NCBI GenBank assembly: GCA_026770585.1
Contig: MU647004.1
Span: 183,433 to 196,111 of the forward strand
Origin: Baffinella frigidus
Lineage: Eukaryota > Cryptophyceae > Cryptomonadales > Baffinellaceae
Length of the DNA stretch: 12,679 bases
Reading direction: 5' to 3'
Part shown: in pieces, positions 6,118-12,252 of the stretch
Layout: every line of letters starts with the position of its first letter
Position numbering within the stretch: position 1 is the stretch's first letter
Made by a program: the position numbers and the translations under genes
The notes under the pieces: generated by a model
What the model saw: only the letters and a program-made list of their open reading frames with translations
Told to the model about the DNA's origin: nothing
Database searches by the model: none

Positions 6118-6119
6118 TA

Positions 6120-6205
6120 GACAATGGCAAATGTTGATAGTGCTGGTACTACAACGTCGACGTTTACCATTGCTTGATTCGTTTCGCTCATGACTGCCAC
6201 GGCAA
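6120..6205 (+). repeat. Fifth copy of the 5210-5510 repeat unit
   Basis: The hairpin CAATGG...CCATTG spans 6122-6172, with AGTGCTGGTACT in the loop, followed by GTTTCGCTCATGACTGCCAC. The arms show paired changes relative to other copies (ATGTTGAT with GTCGACGT). Bases 6206-6382 that follow have no supported feature beyond a short CCCTAA run at about 6362. Confidence 0.7.
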
Positions 6206-6382
6206 GGAAGCTGGCTGTCATCACTAAACGCATTCGTTTTAAAACGATGAGATGGACAGAAGGGGCCAAGGCTTTGCAGTAGCACGCAACAAACACCGCG
6301 TCCGTCCCCACACATACATAAACGGGGGGTATACACCATAAACGGCAGCCCCCCCCCTGCGAAACCCTAACCCCCAAACCCC

Positions 6383-6526
6383 ACTACTACAGAGATTGAT
6401 AATTTATCGACTTTTGACCTGGCGTGGACACCAGGTGCAAAACAAGCTGTCGACACCTGGGCCCGGACACTACTACACCGGCCCTGCGGGGAACACCGCG
6501 AGGACGGCCCCGTGGGGGACTGCTGA
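6383..6526 (+). pseudogene. Coding-like island, 47 codons, partial
   Basis: From the edge of a CCCCAAA run the plus strand is open to TGA at 6524-6526, reading TTTEIDNLSTFDLAWTPGAK then QAVDTWARTLLHRPCGEH and EDGPVGDC. Composition is protein-like and third positions are about two-thirds GC in the later part. There is no start codon, so if genuine it is the 3' end of a truncated gene or exon. The hairpin CCAGGTG/CACCTGG (6431-6437, 6454-6460) lies inside. No family recognised. Confidence 0.3.
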
Positions 6527-6541
6527 CAGGGTCATGCGCAT

Positions 6542-6702
6542 TGTGCCCCCGAAGGTGTGCCCTGAACCCTGAACCCGAAGGGGGGGCACCCTGAACCCTG
6601 AACCCGAAATCGAGACCGTAAACCGTCAACCCCAAACCCCGAAATCCGAAACACGAAACTCCAAAACCCGAAACTCAAACCCCAAAACTTAAACCCAAAA
6701 GC
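6542..6702 (-). repeat. Mixed CCCTGAA/CCCGAAA/CCCCAAA block
   Basis: CCCTGAACCCTGAACCCGAA occurs twice, on either side of a GGGGGGGCAC that can pair with GTGCCCCC at 6542. Later words are CCCCAAA and CCCGAAA types. Bases 6703-6779 are a short island with no recognised gene. Confidence 0.8.
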
Positions 6703-6779
6703 CCGTTAGTGGCAATGCGCAGCATACCCTCGAAGATAGGCGCCTCCGAACCCTGAGGATCGGACGATGAAGGAGCTGA

Positions 6780-6948
6780 ATCCTACACCCTAAACCCTAA
6801 ACCCTAAGCCCTGAACCCTAACCCCTAAACCTTAAACACTAACCTCCCAACCCCTAGAAGAGACTCTGAACCGTGAACCCTACACGCTTGACCCTAAACC
6901 CCAAACACCAAACCCCAGACACCAAACCCCAAACACCAAACACCAACA
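6780..6948 (-). repeat. CCCTAAA block passing into CACCAAA/CCCCAAA
   Basis: The left part is CCCTAAA type; the right part (from about 6895) alternates CCCCAAA and CACCAAA, again as a local variant cluster. Confidence 0.85.
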
Positions 6949-6951
6949 CAG

Positions 6952-7011
6952 GAGGGCCGTCCGGACGTGGAAAAGCCTTGGGGCGTCCACGCGTTCGCCC
7001 CCGAGCAAGGC
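6952..7011 (+). pseudogene. Coding-like island, 20 codons
   Basis: The frame EGRPDVEKPWG then VHAFAPEQG has about 75% GC at third positions and a plausible globular composition. It runs on into CCCTAA, which again supplies the stop. Telomere-like blocks border it on both sides. It is too short to identify and could be chance. Confidence 0.22.
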
Positions 7012-7166
7012 AGAAACCCTAAGCCCTAAACCCTAAACCCTAACCCACACACCCTACACCCCAAACCAAAAACCCTAAACCCTGAATCCGGAACCTGAAA
7101 CTCTAAACCCTAAACCCTAAATCCGAAACTCGAAACACCAAACCCTAAACCCTAAACCCCGAACAG
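7012..7166 (-). repeat. Degenerate CCCTAAA block
   Basis: Mostly CCCTAAA with scattered CCCCAAA and AACTCGAAA words. Bases 7167-7235 that follow are a GC-rich island ending GACGCATCAAGTAAA; this tail is repeated at 7371-7386, so the island end has been duplicated within telomere-like DNA. Confidence 0.87.
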
Positions 7167-7235
7167 GCAGCCCTCGCACGCCGCGGACCCCAGGGACAAG
7201 CGGCCCGAAGCAGCTGGGACGCATCAAGTAAACGC

Positions 7236-7412
7236 CCAACCCTAGACCCTAAACCCTACACCCTAAACCCCAAACCCTAAACCCTAAACCATAAACCCTA
7301 AACCCTAAACCCTAAACCCTAAACCTTAAACCCTAAACCTTGAACCCTACTGACAAACCCCGAAACCCTGGACGCATCAAGTAAATTCCAAACCCAAACC
7401 TCAAACCTCGAA
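7236..7412 (-). repeat. CCCTAAA block, second cleanest
   Basis: About eighteen CCCTAAA-type words, interrupted at 7371-7386 by the copied GACGCATCAAGTAAA tail of the preceding island. Confidence 0.9.
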
Positions 7413-7420
7413 GCCCACTG

Positions 7421-7935
7421 GGTGGGTGACTGGCAACCGCTCTACGCGGCAAGTTCGTCACGGAGAGCGATGGATAGTTCTGGTACGAACCCGTCGACTT
7501 ACGCAGGAAAGTTGACGATGCTGGTACTAAACCGTCAACGTTTGCCATTGTCTCATTAATTTCGTGGCTCGCCAGGTTCATCACGGGCAGCGGAATGGCG
7601 AAGCCGCCTGAGGCGACGTTATATGATAAGATTCTAGTACGAATCGTTCAGATGGACTGTATCCGTGAAGCCCCCGGTGCCTGCTAAGCGCACACCGTGC
7701 TACATGGCAGGTTTATCACGGGGAGAGGAATGGCGAAGCCGTCTGAGGCAACGTTCGGCAAGGCGCCGCATTCGTTTCGTGGCCCACATTTGTGACTGAC
7801 AACCGCTCTACACGCATATGTGACTAGCGCAACCGTTTCGTGGCCATGCGGCTCACAACCGCTCCACACGGCAGGTTCATCACGGGGAGCGGAATGGCGA
7901 AGCCGCCTGAGGCGACGTTCGGCAAGGCGCCCCGC
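7421..7935 (+). repeat. Tandem repeat, four diverged copies of a unit up to 160 bp
   Basis: The full unit reads in order: GTGACTG.CAACCGCTC, ACACGGCAGGTTCATCACGG, GGAGCGGAATGGCGAAGCCG, CCTGAGGCGACGTTCGGCAA, GGCGCC. Copies lie at about 7424-7475 (partial), 7567-7620, 7704-7776 and 7845-7932. TTTCGTGGCC precedes the later copies. Short frames on both strands cross the array but differ in frame between copies. Between the first two copies lies another GTTGACGATGCTGGTACT hairpin unit (about 7508-7550). Confidence 0.8.
7621..7690 (-). mobile_element. Family H element, inverted partial copy
   Basis: The reverse complement matches 5836-5900 of the complete H element, including CACCGGGGGCTTCACGGATA and GTACTAGAAT. 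It starts exactly where the second copy of the 7421-7935 unit is cut off after GCGACGTT, so the element broke that unit. The far TIR is missing. Confidence 0.7.
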
Positions 7936-8009
7936 CGCCTCGACGTCTCACACATGGGAGGTAACCACCACTTTAGACGTGATGGTGGTCAATCAGAAGT
8001 TGACGCGAG

Positions 8010-8040
8010 GGCAGAATCCTTCAAGTCGAAGGATTCTGCC
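8010..8040. repeat. Perfect 13-base-pair hairpin with 5-base loop
   Basis: GGCAGAATCCTTC pairs exactly with GAAGGATTCTGCC around AAGTC. It is flanked by AGTTGAC on both sides (about 7998 and 8044), the recurrent word of the 5 kb hairpins. It is too short and lacks a T tract to be called a terminator in a eukaryote. Bases 8041-8214 contain no other feature I can support. Confidence 0.75.
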
Positions 8041-8216
8041 AAAAGTTGACGGTGCGGTCACGGGGAGTTGGCTTTTGAGATTGCCTCCCCTCATGTCTAG
8101 CGTAGCTAGCCACGGAAAGTGAACCAAATCGAGCGATCGCCGAAGTTGATTTCCCCTCGGTGATGAATCCTCAGGGTGTATGTATCCCTTGGTGAAATTG
8201 CTCACAGGTCTCCATA

Positions 8217-8377
8217 TTAGTGTCCGAGGCCATGCAAGTTGAACCGCTTTTTATGCTATCTTAAGGGTGGAGTTTGTCAGATTTTTCTATCTTAGCGTCG
8301 ACATAGCTGTAAAATCGCACAAAATTTATCCCAAGATAGTGAAAATACTCTTTAAATTGCATGGCCTTGCCCATGAA
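8217..8377 (+). mobile_element. Fold-back element family J, copy 1 (161 bp)
   Basis: Imperfect TIRs: AGGCCATGCAAGTT near the left end and AATTGCATGGCCTTG near the right, with CTATCTT/AAGATAG further in. TA flanks both ends (8215-8216 and 8378-8379). A full-length copy of the same length is at 11547-11707. Open frames on both strands cross it but are not conserved as reading frames. Confidence 0.8.
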
Positions 8378-8442
8378 TATCGCGATTTTGTTGACTTCTG
8401 GTGGCTGGTGGAACCGCCCTCGCGCCCAGAAAAGACCTCAAC

Positions 8443-8467
8443 GTCAACTTCCTCAGGACAAGTTGAC
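8443..8467. repeat. GTCAACTT/AAGTTGAC hairpin
   Basis: Perfect 8-base arms around a 9-base loop; same arms as the hairpins at 4.99-5.13 kb. Apart from this, 8380-8530 shows no feature. Confidence 0.65.
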
Positions 8468-8530
8468 TTTTCAACAGAGTTATGTAGTGCTGTGGTCGCA
8501 GTTGCCCATCCTACTCTCCTACCCACACTA

Positions 8531-9005
8531 CCGGGAGTTTGTGAAGTAACTCGTATTGATGTAAACCCCACCCTGAACCCCACACCCTGAACCCTACCAG
8601 GCGCACTGGCCTGCGAGCTCCTGACGGGGCGCGGACAGACCTTTGTAAAGTAACTCGTAGCGGTGTCAAGCGACGTTCCGAAACCTAAACCCTGAACCCC
8701 AAACCCTGAACCCTAAACCAGGCGCGCTGGCTTGCGAGCTCCTCACGGGGCGCTCGCTTCTAACGTCGGACGATTGTAAAGTAACTCGCAGCGGTGTAAA
8801 GCGACGTTCCTAAGCTCCAACCCCTAAACCCTACCAGGCGCGCTGGCCTGCGAGCTCCTTACGGGGCGGGCGCGGACGTTTGTAAAGTAACTCGTAGCGG
8901 TGTAAAGCGACGTTCCAAAACCCTAAACCCTAAACCCTGAACCCTAAGTCCTCAACCTTACCAGGCGCGCTGGCGTGCGAGCTCCTGACGGGGCGGGGGC
9001 GGGGG
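8531..9005 (+). repeat. Compound tandem repeat: about 90-base unit alternating with CCCTAAA words
   Basis: Units start at about 8597, 8718, 8834 and 8961 (spacing 121, 116, 127), each CCAGGCGCGCTGGC, TGCGAGCTCCT.ACGGGGC, then TTGTAAAGTAACTCGTAGCG and GTGTAAAGCGACGTTCC. Each is followed by 20-45 bases of CCCTAAA or CCCTGAA words. A leading half unit lies at 8535-8560 and the last is cut after GACGGGGCGG. The telomere-like spacer has been amplified together with the unit. Confidence 0.85.
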
Positions 9006-9006
9006 C

Positions 9007-9372
9007 GCGCCGACGAGCAGACCGAGAGTCCGCGCTCGCGGGGGGGGGCGGTACACACCCCAAACCCCAAACCCCAAACATCAAACACCGAACACCGAAA
9101 ACCAAACCCCAAAACCCAAAACCCAAATTCCAAACACCAAACCGCAAACCCTTAAAGTACTCAAGTCTGCTGAGAACAGACGGAGAGTCCGCGATCACGG
9201 GGGGGGGGGCGGTACAACCCCCAAGCCCCAAGCACCAAACACTCAACACCAAACACCAAACACCAAACACCAAACACACTCAGACTGCTGAAGAGCAGAA
9301 CACCAAACACACTCAGACTGCTGAAGAGCAGATTGAGATTCCGCGCTCGCGGGGGGGGGCGGTACACACCCC
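9007..9372 (+). repeat. Tandem repeat, three units of about 155 bp with G tracts
   Basis: GAGAGTCCGCGCTCGCG followed by 9-11 G and CGGTACA occurs at about 9024, 9183 and 9335. An AGACTGCTGAAGAGCAGA-like hairpin word precedes it, itself duplicated at 9284 and 9312. CCCCAAA, CACCAAA and related words fill the spacers. The G tract sits on the top strand although the flanking telomere-like words are C-rich there. Confidence 0.82.
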
Positions 9373-9497
9373 AAACCCCGAACCCCAAACCCTGAACCCT
9401 GAACCCTAAACCCCAAACCCCAAACCCCAAACCCCAAACCCCAAACCCCAAACCCAAACCCCAAACCCCAAACCCAAAACCCAAAACCCAAACCCCA
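9373..9497 (-). repeat. CCCCAAA (TTTGGGG) array
   Basis: About seventeen words, mostly exact CCCCAAA, with CCCAAA slippage forms near the right end. Second homogeneous TTTGGGG array after 3130-3205. Long minus-strand frames here are translations of the array. Confidence 0.9.
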
Positions 9498-9563
9498 AGG
9501 TTTTAGGGTGTAGGGGGTTCAGGGTTCAGGGTTGAGAGTTGAGTGAGGTTTCAGGTTTTTAGG
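9498..9563 (+). repeat. Inverted telomere-like block (G-rich strand on top)
   Basis: TTTTAGGGTGTAGGGGG, then GTTCAGGG copies and GGTTTTTAGGG. It begins directly where the CCCCAAA array stops, giving a C-to-G strand switch within a few bases. Confidence 0.8.
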
Positions 9564-9686
9564 GTACTTGAGAAGGTCTGTTTGACGCTTTTTGGTCTGA
9601 CTGACGTTTTGGTCTTTTTGACGCCTTGAAGTAACCTGCAGGAACAGGAGCCGTGGCTGTCCCGGGAGTATCTCGCGCGCGCGCAC
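9564..9686 (+). other. Low-copy segment with short repeats
   Basis: GACG..TTTTGGTCT words repeat at about 9579-9625, then a CGCGCGCGCG run near 9673. No gene recognised. Confidence 0.4.
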
Positions 9687-10195
9687 GAGCTCGTCGCCCG
9701 CGTCGTCGATAGGTGAAACCCCCGAAATCCGAAACTACGAAACCCAACAGAATCCGTGATATGATGTATTTGTTAAGGGCGTATAAGCATAAGCCACGCG
9801 CCAGTATTTTCGCCAGGAGCTCGTCGCCCGCGTCGTCGATAGGTTGGCCCTAACCCCGAAACGTCCGATAAATACACTCGGGGTTTCATCGTTATTTCGG
9901 GGGTGAAACCGCCGTAATCCGAAACTACGAAACCCGAAACCACAAAATCCGAAATCCTAAAAGCACGAAATTCGACACCCTGAAACACGAAATCCTAAAA
10001 CCCGTAAACAATAAACTCTGCATAGTGGACCGCCTCGTCGATAGGTGATATGGTGTATTTGTGAAGGGCGTGTAAGACTACCAACATTGGTACCCGAAAC
10101 CCGACACCACGAAACCCGACACCCCGAAACACGAAATCCTCAAACCCCTGAACAATCAACACTACATAGTGGACCGTGTCGTCGAAAGGTTAACG
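9687..10195 (+). repeat. Dispersed repeats on CGTCGTCGATAGGT with CCCGAAA-type filler
   Basis: GAGCTCGTCGCCCGCGTCGT followed by CGATAGGT occurs at 9687 and 9818. Shorter forms (GTGGACCG..TCGTCGATAGG) lie at about 10025 and 10166. GATATGATGTATTTGT..AGGGCGT occurs at 9758 and, with small changes, 10047. The spacers are CCCGAAA and CACGAAA words. The 9846-9906 stretch can fold through ACCCCGAAA and TTTCGGGGGT. Confidence 0.75.
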
Positions 10196-10376
10196 CGGAA
10201 CCCGAAACCCGAGACCCGAAACCCGAAACCCGGAAACCGAAACCCGAAACCCGAAACCCGAAACCCGGAACCCGAAGTCCGAAAACACGGAACTCGGAAC
10301 CCGAAATAATAAATAATGAATACTAAATACTAAATACTAAACACTGAACCCAACCTCCGAAACCGTAAACCCGAAA
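10196..10376 (-). repeat. CCCGAAA array running into AATACTA repeats
   Basis: About fourteen CCCGAAA-type words, then TAATAAATAATGAATACTAA with three AATACTAA copies, then two more CCGAAA words. This is the last telomere-like block; none is seen to its right. Confidence 0.87.
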
Positions 10377-10469
10377 CGCAGGCTGGAGCAGCGCGTGGGT
10401 GCCGAGCCGGTCGCGAACCTCATCATCACAAGCAACGGCGACCGGTGTGCATCTCCCTTTGCGCGTTAA
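10377..10469 (+). pseudogene. Coding-like scrap, 30 codons, possibly from a helicase/primase-like protein
   Basis: From the edge of the CCCGAAA array the plus strand reads RRLEQRVGAEPVAN, then LIITSNGDRCASPFAR and TAA. GC at third positions is about 73%. The stretch of hydrophobic residues ending in TSN resembles the sensor (motif C) of superfamily 3 helicases, as found in D5-like primase-helicases, but a single short motif is weak evidence. The minus strand is open too. There is no start; the 5' part is lost in telomere-like DNA. Treat it as a truncated fragment of unknown origin. Confidence 0.25.
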
Positions 10470-10732
10470 AAAATGCAATATTTGTGCCAGGATAAGGTGA
10501 TCCAACCTCGCGCCTGGCCAATATATGGCTAGTTACGTGACCAATCAACGAAAGTTACTACACAACTACCCGCTTTTAAAAACACATCGGTTTTAAATAG
10601 GCCCCTCTAGCGTTCTCGTGTGGGTGCGCGTTAAACATGCGTGCTGAAATCAGGGTGCTGCATTCTGAAATGAAATGCTCGATGGAACAGAAATGTGTGG
10701 TGGAACAGAAATAGAAACGCCGGAATAGCAAC
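10470..10732. other. Low-copy segment with a family A arm fragment
   Basis: CAACGAAAGTTACTACACAA at about 10547 matches the inner arm of family A; the rest of that element is missing. From 10625 the words GCGTGCTGAAAT, GATGGAACAGAAAT and GAACAGAAATAGAAACGC announce the repeat vocabulary of the array at 11.4-12.68 kb. No gene is seen. Confidence 0.5.
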
Positions 10733-10838
10733 GCGTCCTGCGCCGCAAAAGAGACAAGTGCGCTAATTACGGCGCGAGAGAGATTGGCAGTTTATTGCCA
10801 AACAACCAGCGTCAGCGCCGCACCTGCTACGCATTGTG
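10733..10838 (+). repeat. Direct repeat pair, copy 1 (106 bp)
   Basis: CGTCCTGCGCCGCAAAAGAG to GCACCTGCTACGCATTGTG. It matches 10956-11061 at the same length with about 88% identity by eye. GCACCTGC (10820-10827) pairs with GCAGGTGC (10843-10850) beyond its end. Confidence 0.82.
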
Positions 10839-10955
10839 TCTGGCAGGTGCGACGCCGCCGAAGACCTACCTAGGAGGTGTGCTATGCCCCTCGGCGGGCC
10901 CAGAGGGTGATGATGTGTGGTGAGGCGCAAAGGCTGATGAGGGGAGGTGCCACTC

Positions 10956-11061
10956 GCGTCCTGCGCCGCAAAAGAGACAAGTGCGTTAATTACGGGGCCA
11001 GAGATCGGTAATTCATTGCCAAAAACAACCAGCGTCAGCTCAGCACCTGCTACGCATTGTG
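10956..11061 (+). repeat. Direct repeat pair, copy 2 (106 bp)
   Basis: Same unit 223 bases downstream. The spacer (10839-10955) is GC-rich and holds no gene. The copy ends in the palindrome cluster at 11061. Confidence 0.82.
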
Positions 11062-11139
11062 CTCAGTAAGTTACTGAGCGGAACCAACATGGCCACCATG
11101 TATTCCCGTCCGTGCAGGCCGTGCACGACTAGGGCCCTA
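11061..11139. repeat. Cluster of four short palindromes
   Basis: GCTCAGTAA-G-TTACTGAGC (11061-11079), ACATGG-CCA-CCATGT (11087-11101), GTGCA...TGCAC (11112-11126) and TAGGGCCCTA (11130-11139) follow one another within 79 bases. The first, second and fourth are perfect apart from the centre. Confidence 0.65.
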
Positions 11140-11171
11140 ACGCCAAACGTCTCGCCCTGAGAGGACACCAG

Positions 11172-11337
11172 ATACAGGGGTACCTCGCTCATAGGCGCTC
11201 AAATGCCGTTCTGAACGCCGACCTCAACGCCGTAGGACCCTGGGTATACAGGGGTACCTCGCTCATAAGCAGGTGCGTAAGGGGCTAAAACGCCGTTTAC
11301 CTGAATGCCGACCTAAATGCCGTAGGACCCTAGGTAT
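11172..11337 (+). repeat. Tandem repeat, two units of about 75 and 92 bp
   Basis: Both start ATACAGGGGTACCTCGCTCA and end GCCGTAGGACCCT.GGTAT. The second is longer by an insertion after ATAAGC. CCTACAGTAGGGCCGTAGG follows. No coding frame persists across both copies. Confidence 0.78.
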
Positions 11338-11546
11338 CGGCCTACAGTAGGGCCGTAGGAAGTACAAATAATAGAAAGTCTTGTAAGACTAGGACCTAAC
11401 TGGCATCCCGCGCTGACCCGGGGACGTGGGGGGCAGGTGTGTAACTGTTGAACTAGACATGCGAGCTGGCATAAAAAGGCATCCGGCTGAAAGAAAAATG
11501 CACGGTGAAATAGATCTGCTTGTTGAGATAGAAATGCGCGTTAAAA

Positions 11547-11707
11547 TTAGTGTCCGAGGCTATGCACATTAAACCGCCTTTTATGCCATCTTAAGGGTGG
11601 ATTTTCTCAGATTTTTCTTTCTTAGCTTCGACATAGCTATAAAATAGCACAAAATCCACCCGAAGATAGCAAAAATACGGTTTAAATTGCTTGACCTCGC
11701 CCATGAA
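11547..11707 (+). mobile_element. Fold-back element family J, copy 2 (161 bp), nested in the tandem array
   Basis: Same orientation and length as copy 1 at 8217-8377. The flanks are array words: GCGCGTTAAAA on the left and AATAGAAACAATAGAAATG on the right. The uninterrupted sister site near 12403 reads GCTGAAATAGAAACAATAG, so the insertion point can be placed inside the GAAATAG word with at most a two- to four-base A duplication. Confidence 0.83.
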
Positions 11708-11757
11708 AATAGAAACAATAGAAATGCGTGCTGGCCCGGGGGCGTGGGGGGCAGGTA

Positions 11758-11927
11758 GAGCGATGTGCAGAGAAGTTGGCCACGAGAAATAATGGAAAAT
11801 CGAGAAATTGAAGCCATTTCGTCATTTTTTGAGAAATTTAGTACCATGAAATTCTCAAAGTGGACAAAATGGCTCCAATTTTCCCATTTTTCCATTTTAC
11901 GGTGGCCAACTTCTCTGCACAGCGCTC
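11758..11927. mobile_element. Near-perfect palindromic element family K (170 bp) with TA duplication
   Basis: GAGCG..GTGCAGAGAAGTTG and GGCCAC on the left have an almost exact inverse on the right; pairing continues with mismatches nearly to the centre (for example AGTACCATGAAATT). TA flanks both ends (11756-11757, 11928-11929). Joining the flanks with one TA gives GGTACGTGCC, matching the GGTACGTACC found at the same place in the next unit (12253-12262). This supports TA target duplication, as by a Tc1/mariner-type enzyme (Stowaway-like). No coding capacity; open frames on both strands are palindrome artefacts. Confidence 0.87.
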
Positions 11928-12046
11928 TACGTGCCGATGTCAGGATGCTGAAATAGAAAGGCGTGTTGACATCAAAATGCATGGCGAAATAGTAAATGCG
12001 CGATGGAACAGAAACGCGTGTTGAAGCAGAGATATGCGTGCTGAAT

Positions 12047-12190
12047 CACACGGTGGACTACGGACCTTTCAACAAAAGTCAACTTGCCCAGAGATAATTG
12101 ACTTCAAAGATTTTCTGGTGTAAATTTGGTCACGTAACACCCCAGAATCTGGTCCCAAATTCAAATCCAAAACCCCAAAGCCCACCAAGT
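12047..12190 (-). mobile_element. Fold-back element family D, inverted copy nested in the array (144 bp)
   Basis: The reverse complement matches copies at 2454-2600 and 3407-3543: CACACGGTGGACTACGGACC at one end and, further in, GGATTTTCTGG-like and GTCACGTAACACC words. The far end is degraded (CAAAGCCCACCAAGT). It interrupts GCTGAA(AT)...ACAATAGAAATG of the array unit, close to the point where family J entered another unit. Confidence 0.8.
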
Positions 12191-12252
12191 CGATACAAAT
12201 AGAAATGAGGGGTGAAATAGAAACGCGTGCTGGCCCCGTGGCGCGGGGACCA

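Noticed and set aside
7421-7935. Possible rRNA or ribosomal spacer because of conserved GC-rich repeated blocks
   Set aside because: I recognise no conserved small- or large-subunit rRNA core in it, and no tRNA-type promoter boxes were found nearby.
8267-8590. 107-codon plus-strand frame with a protein-like start (MEFVRFFYLSVDIAV)
   Set aside because: Its first third is the interior of fold-back family J; the other copy at 11547-11707 does not keep the frame. The end reads into CCCTAAA-type words.
8944-9491. Overlapping minus-strand frames giving GFGVWGL repeats, and plus-strand frames rich in PNTKH
   Set aside because: These are translations of CCCCAAA/TTTGGGG and CACCAAA arrays. The seven-base unit cycles through all frames and stays open by composition only.
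10934-10941. CTGATGAG, the conserved core of hammerhead ribozymes
   Set aside because: No matching GAAA box with pairing stems follows at a workable distance, so this is a chance match.
11581-11982. 133-codon minus-strand frame
   Set aside because: It covers elements J and K. K is a near-perfect palindrome, so frames on both strands mirror each other. Not a gene.
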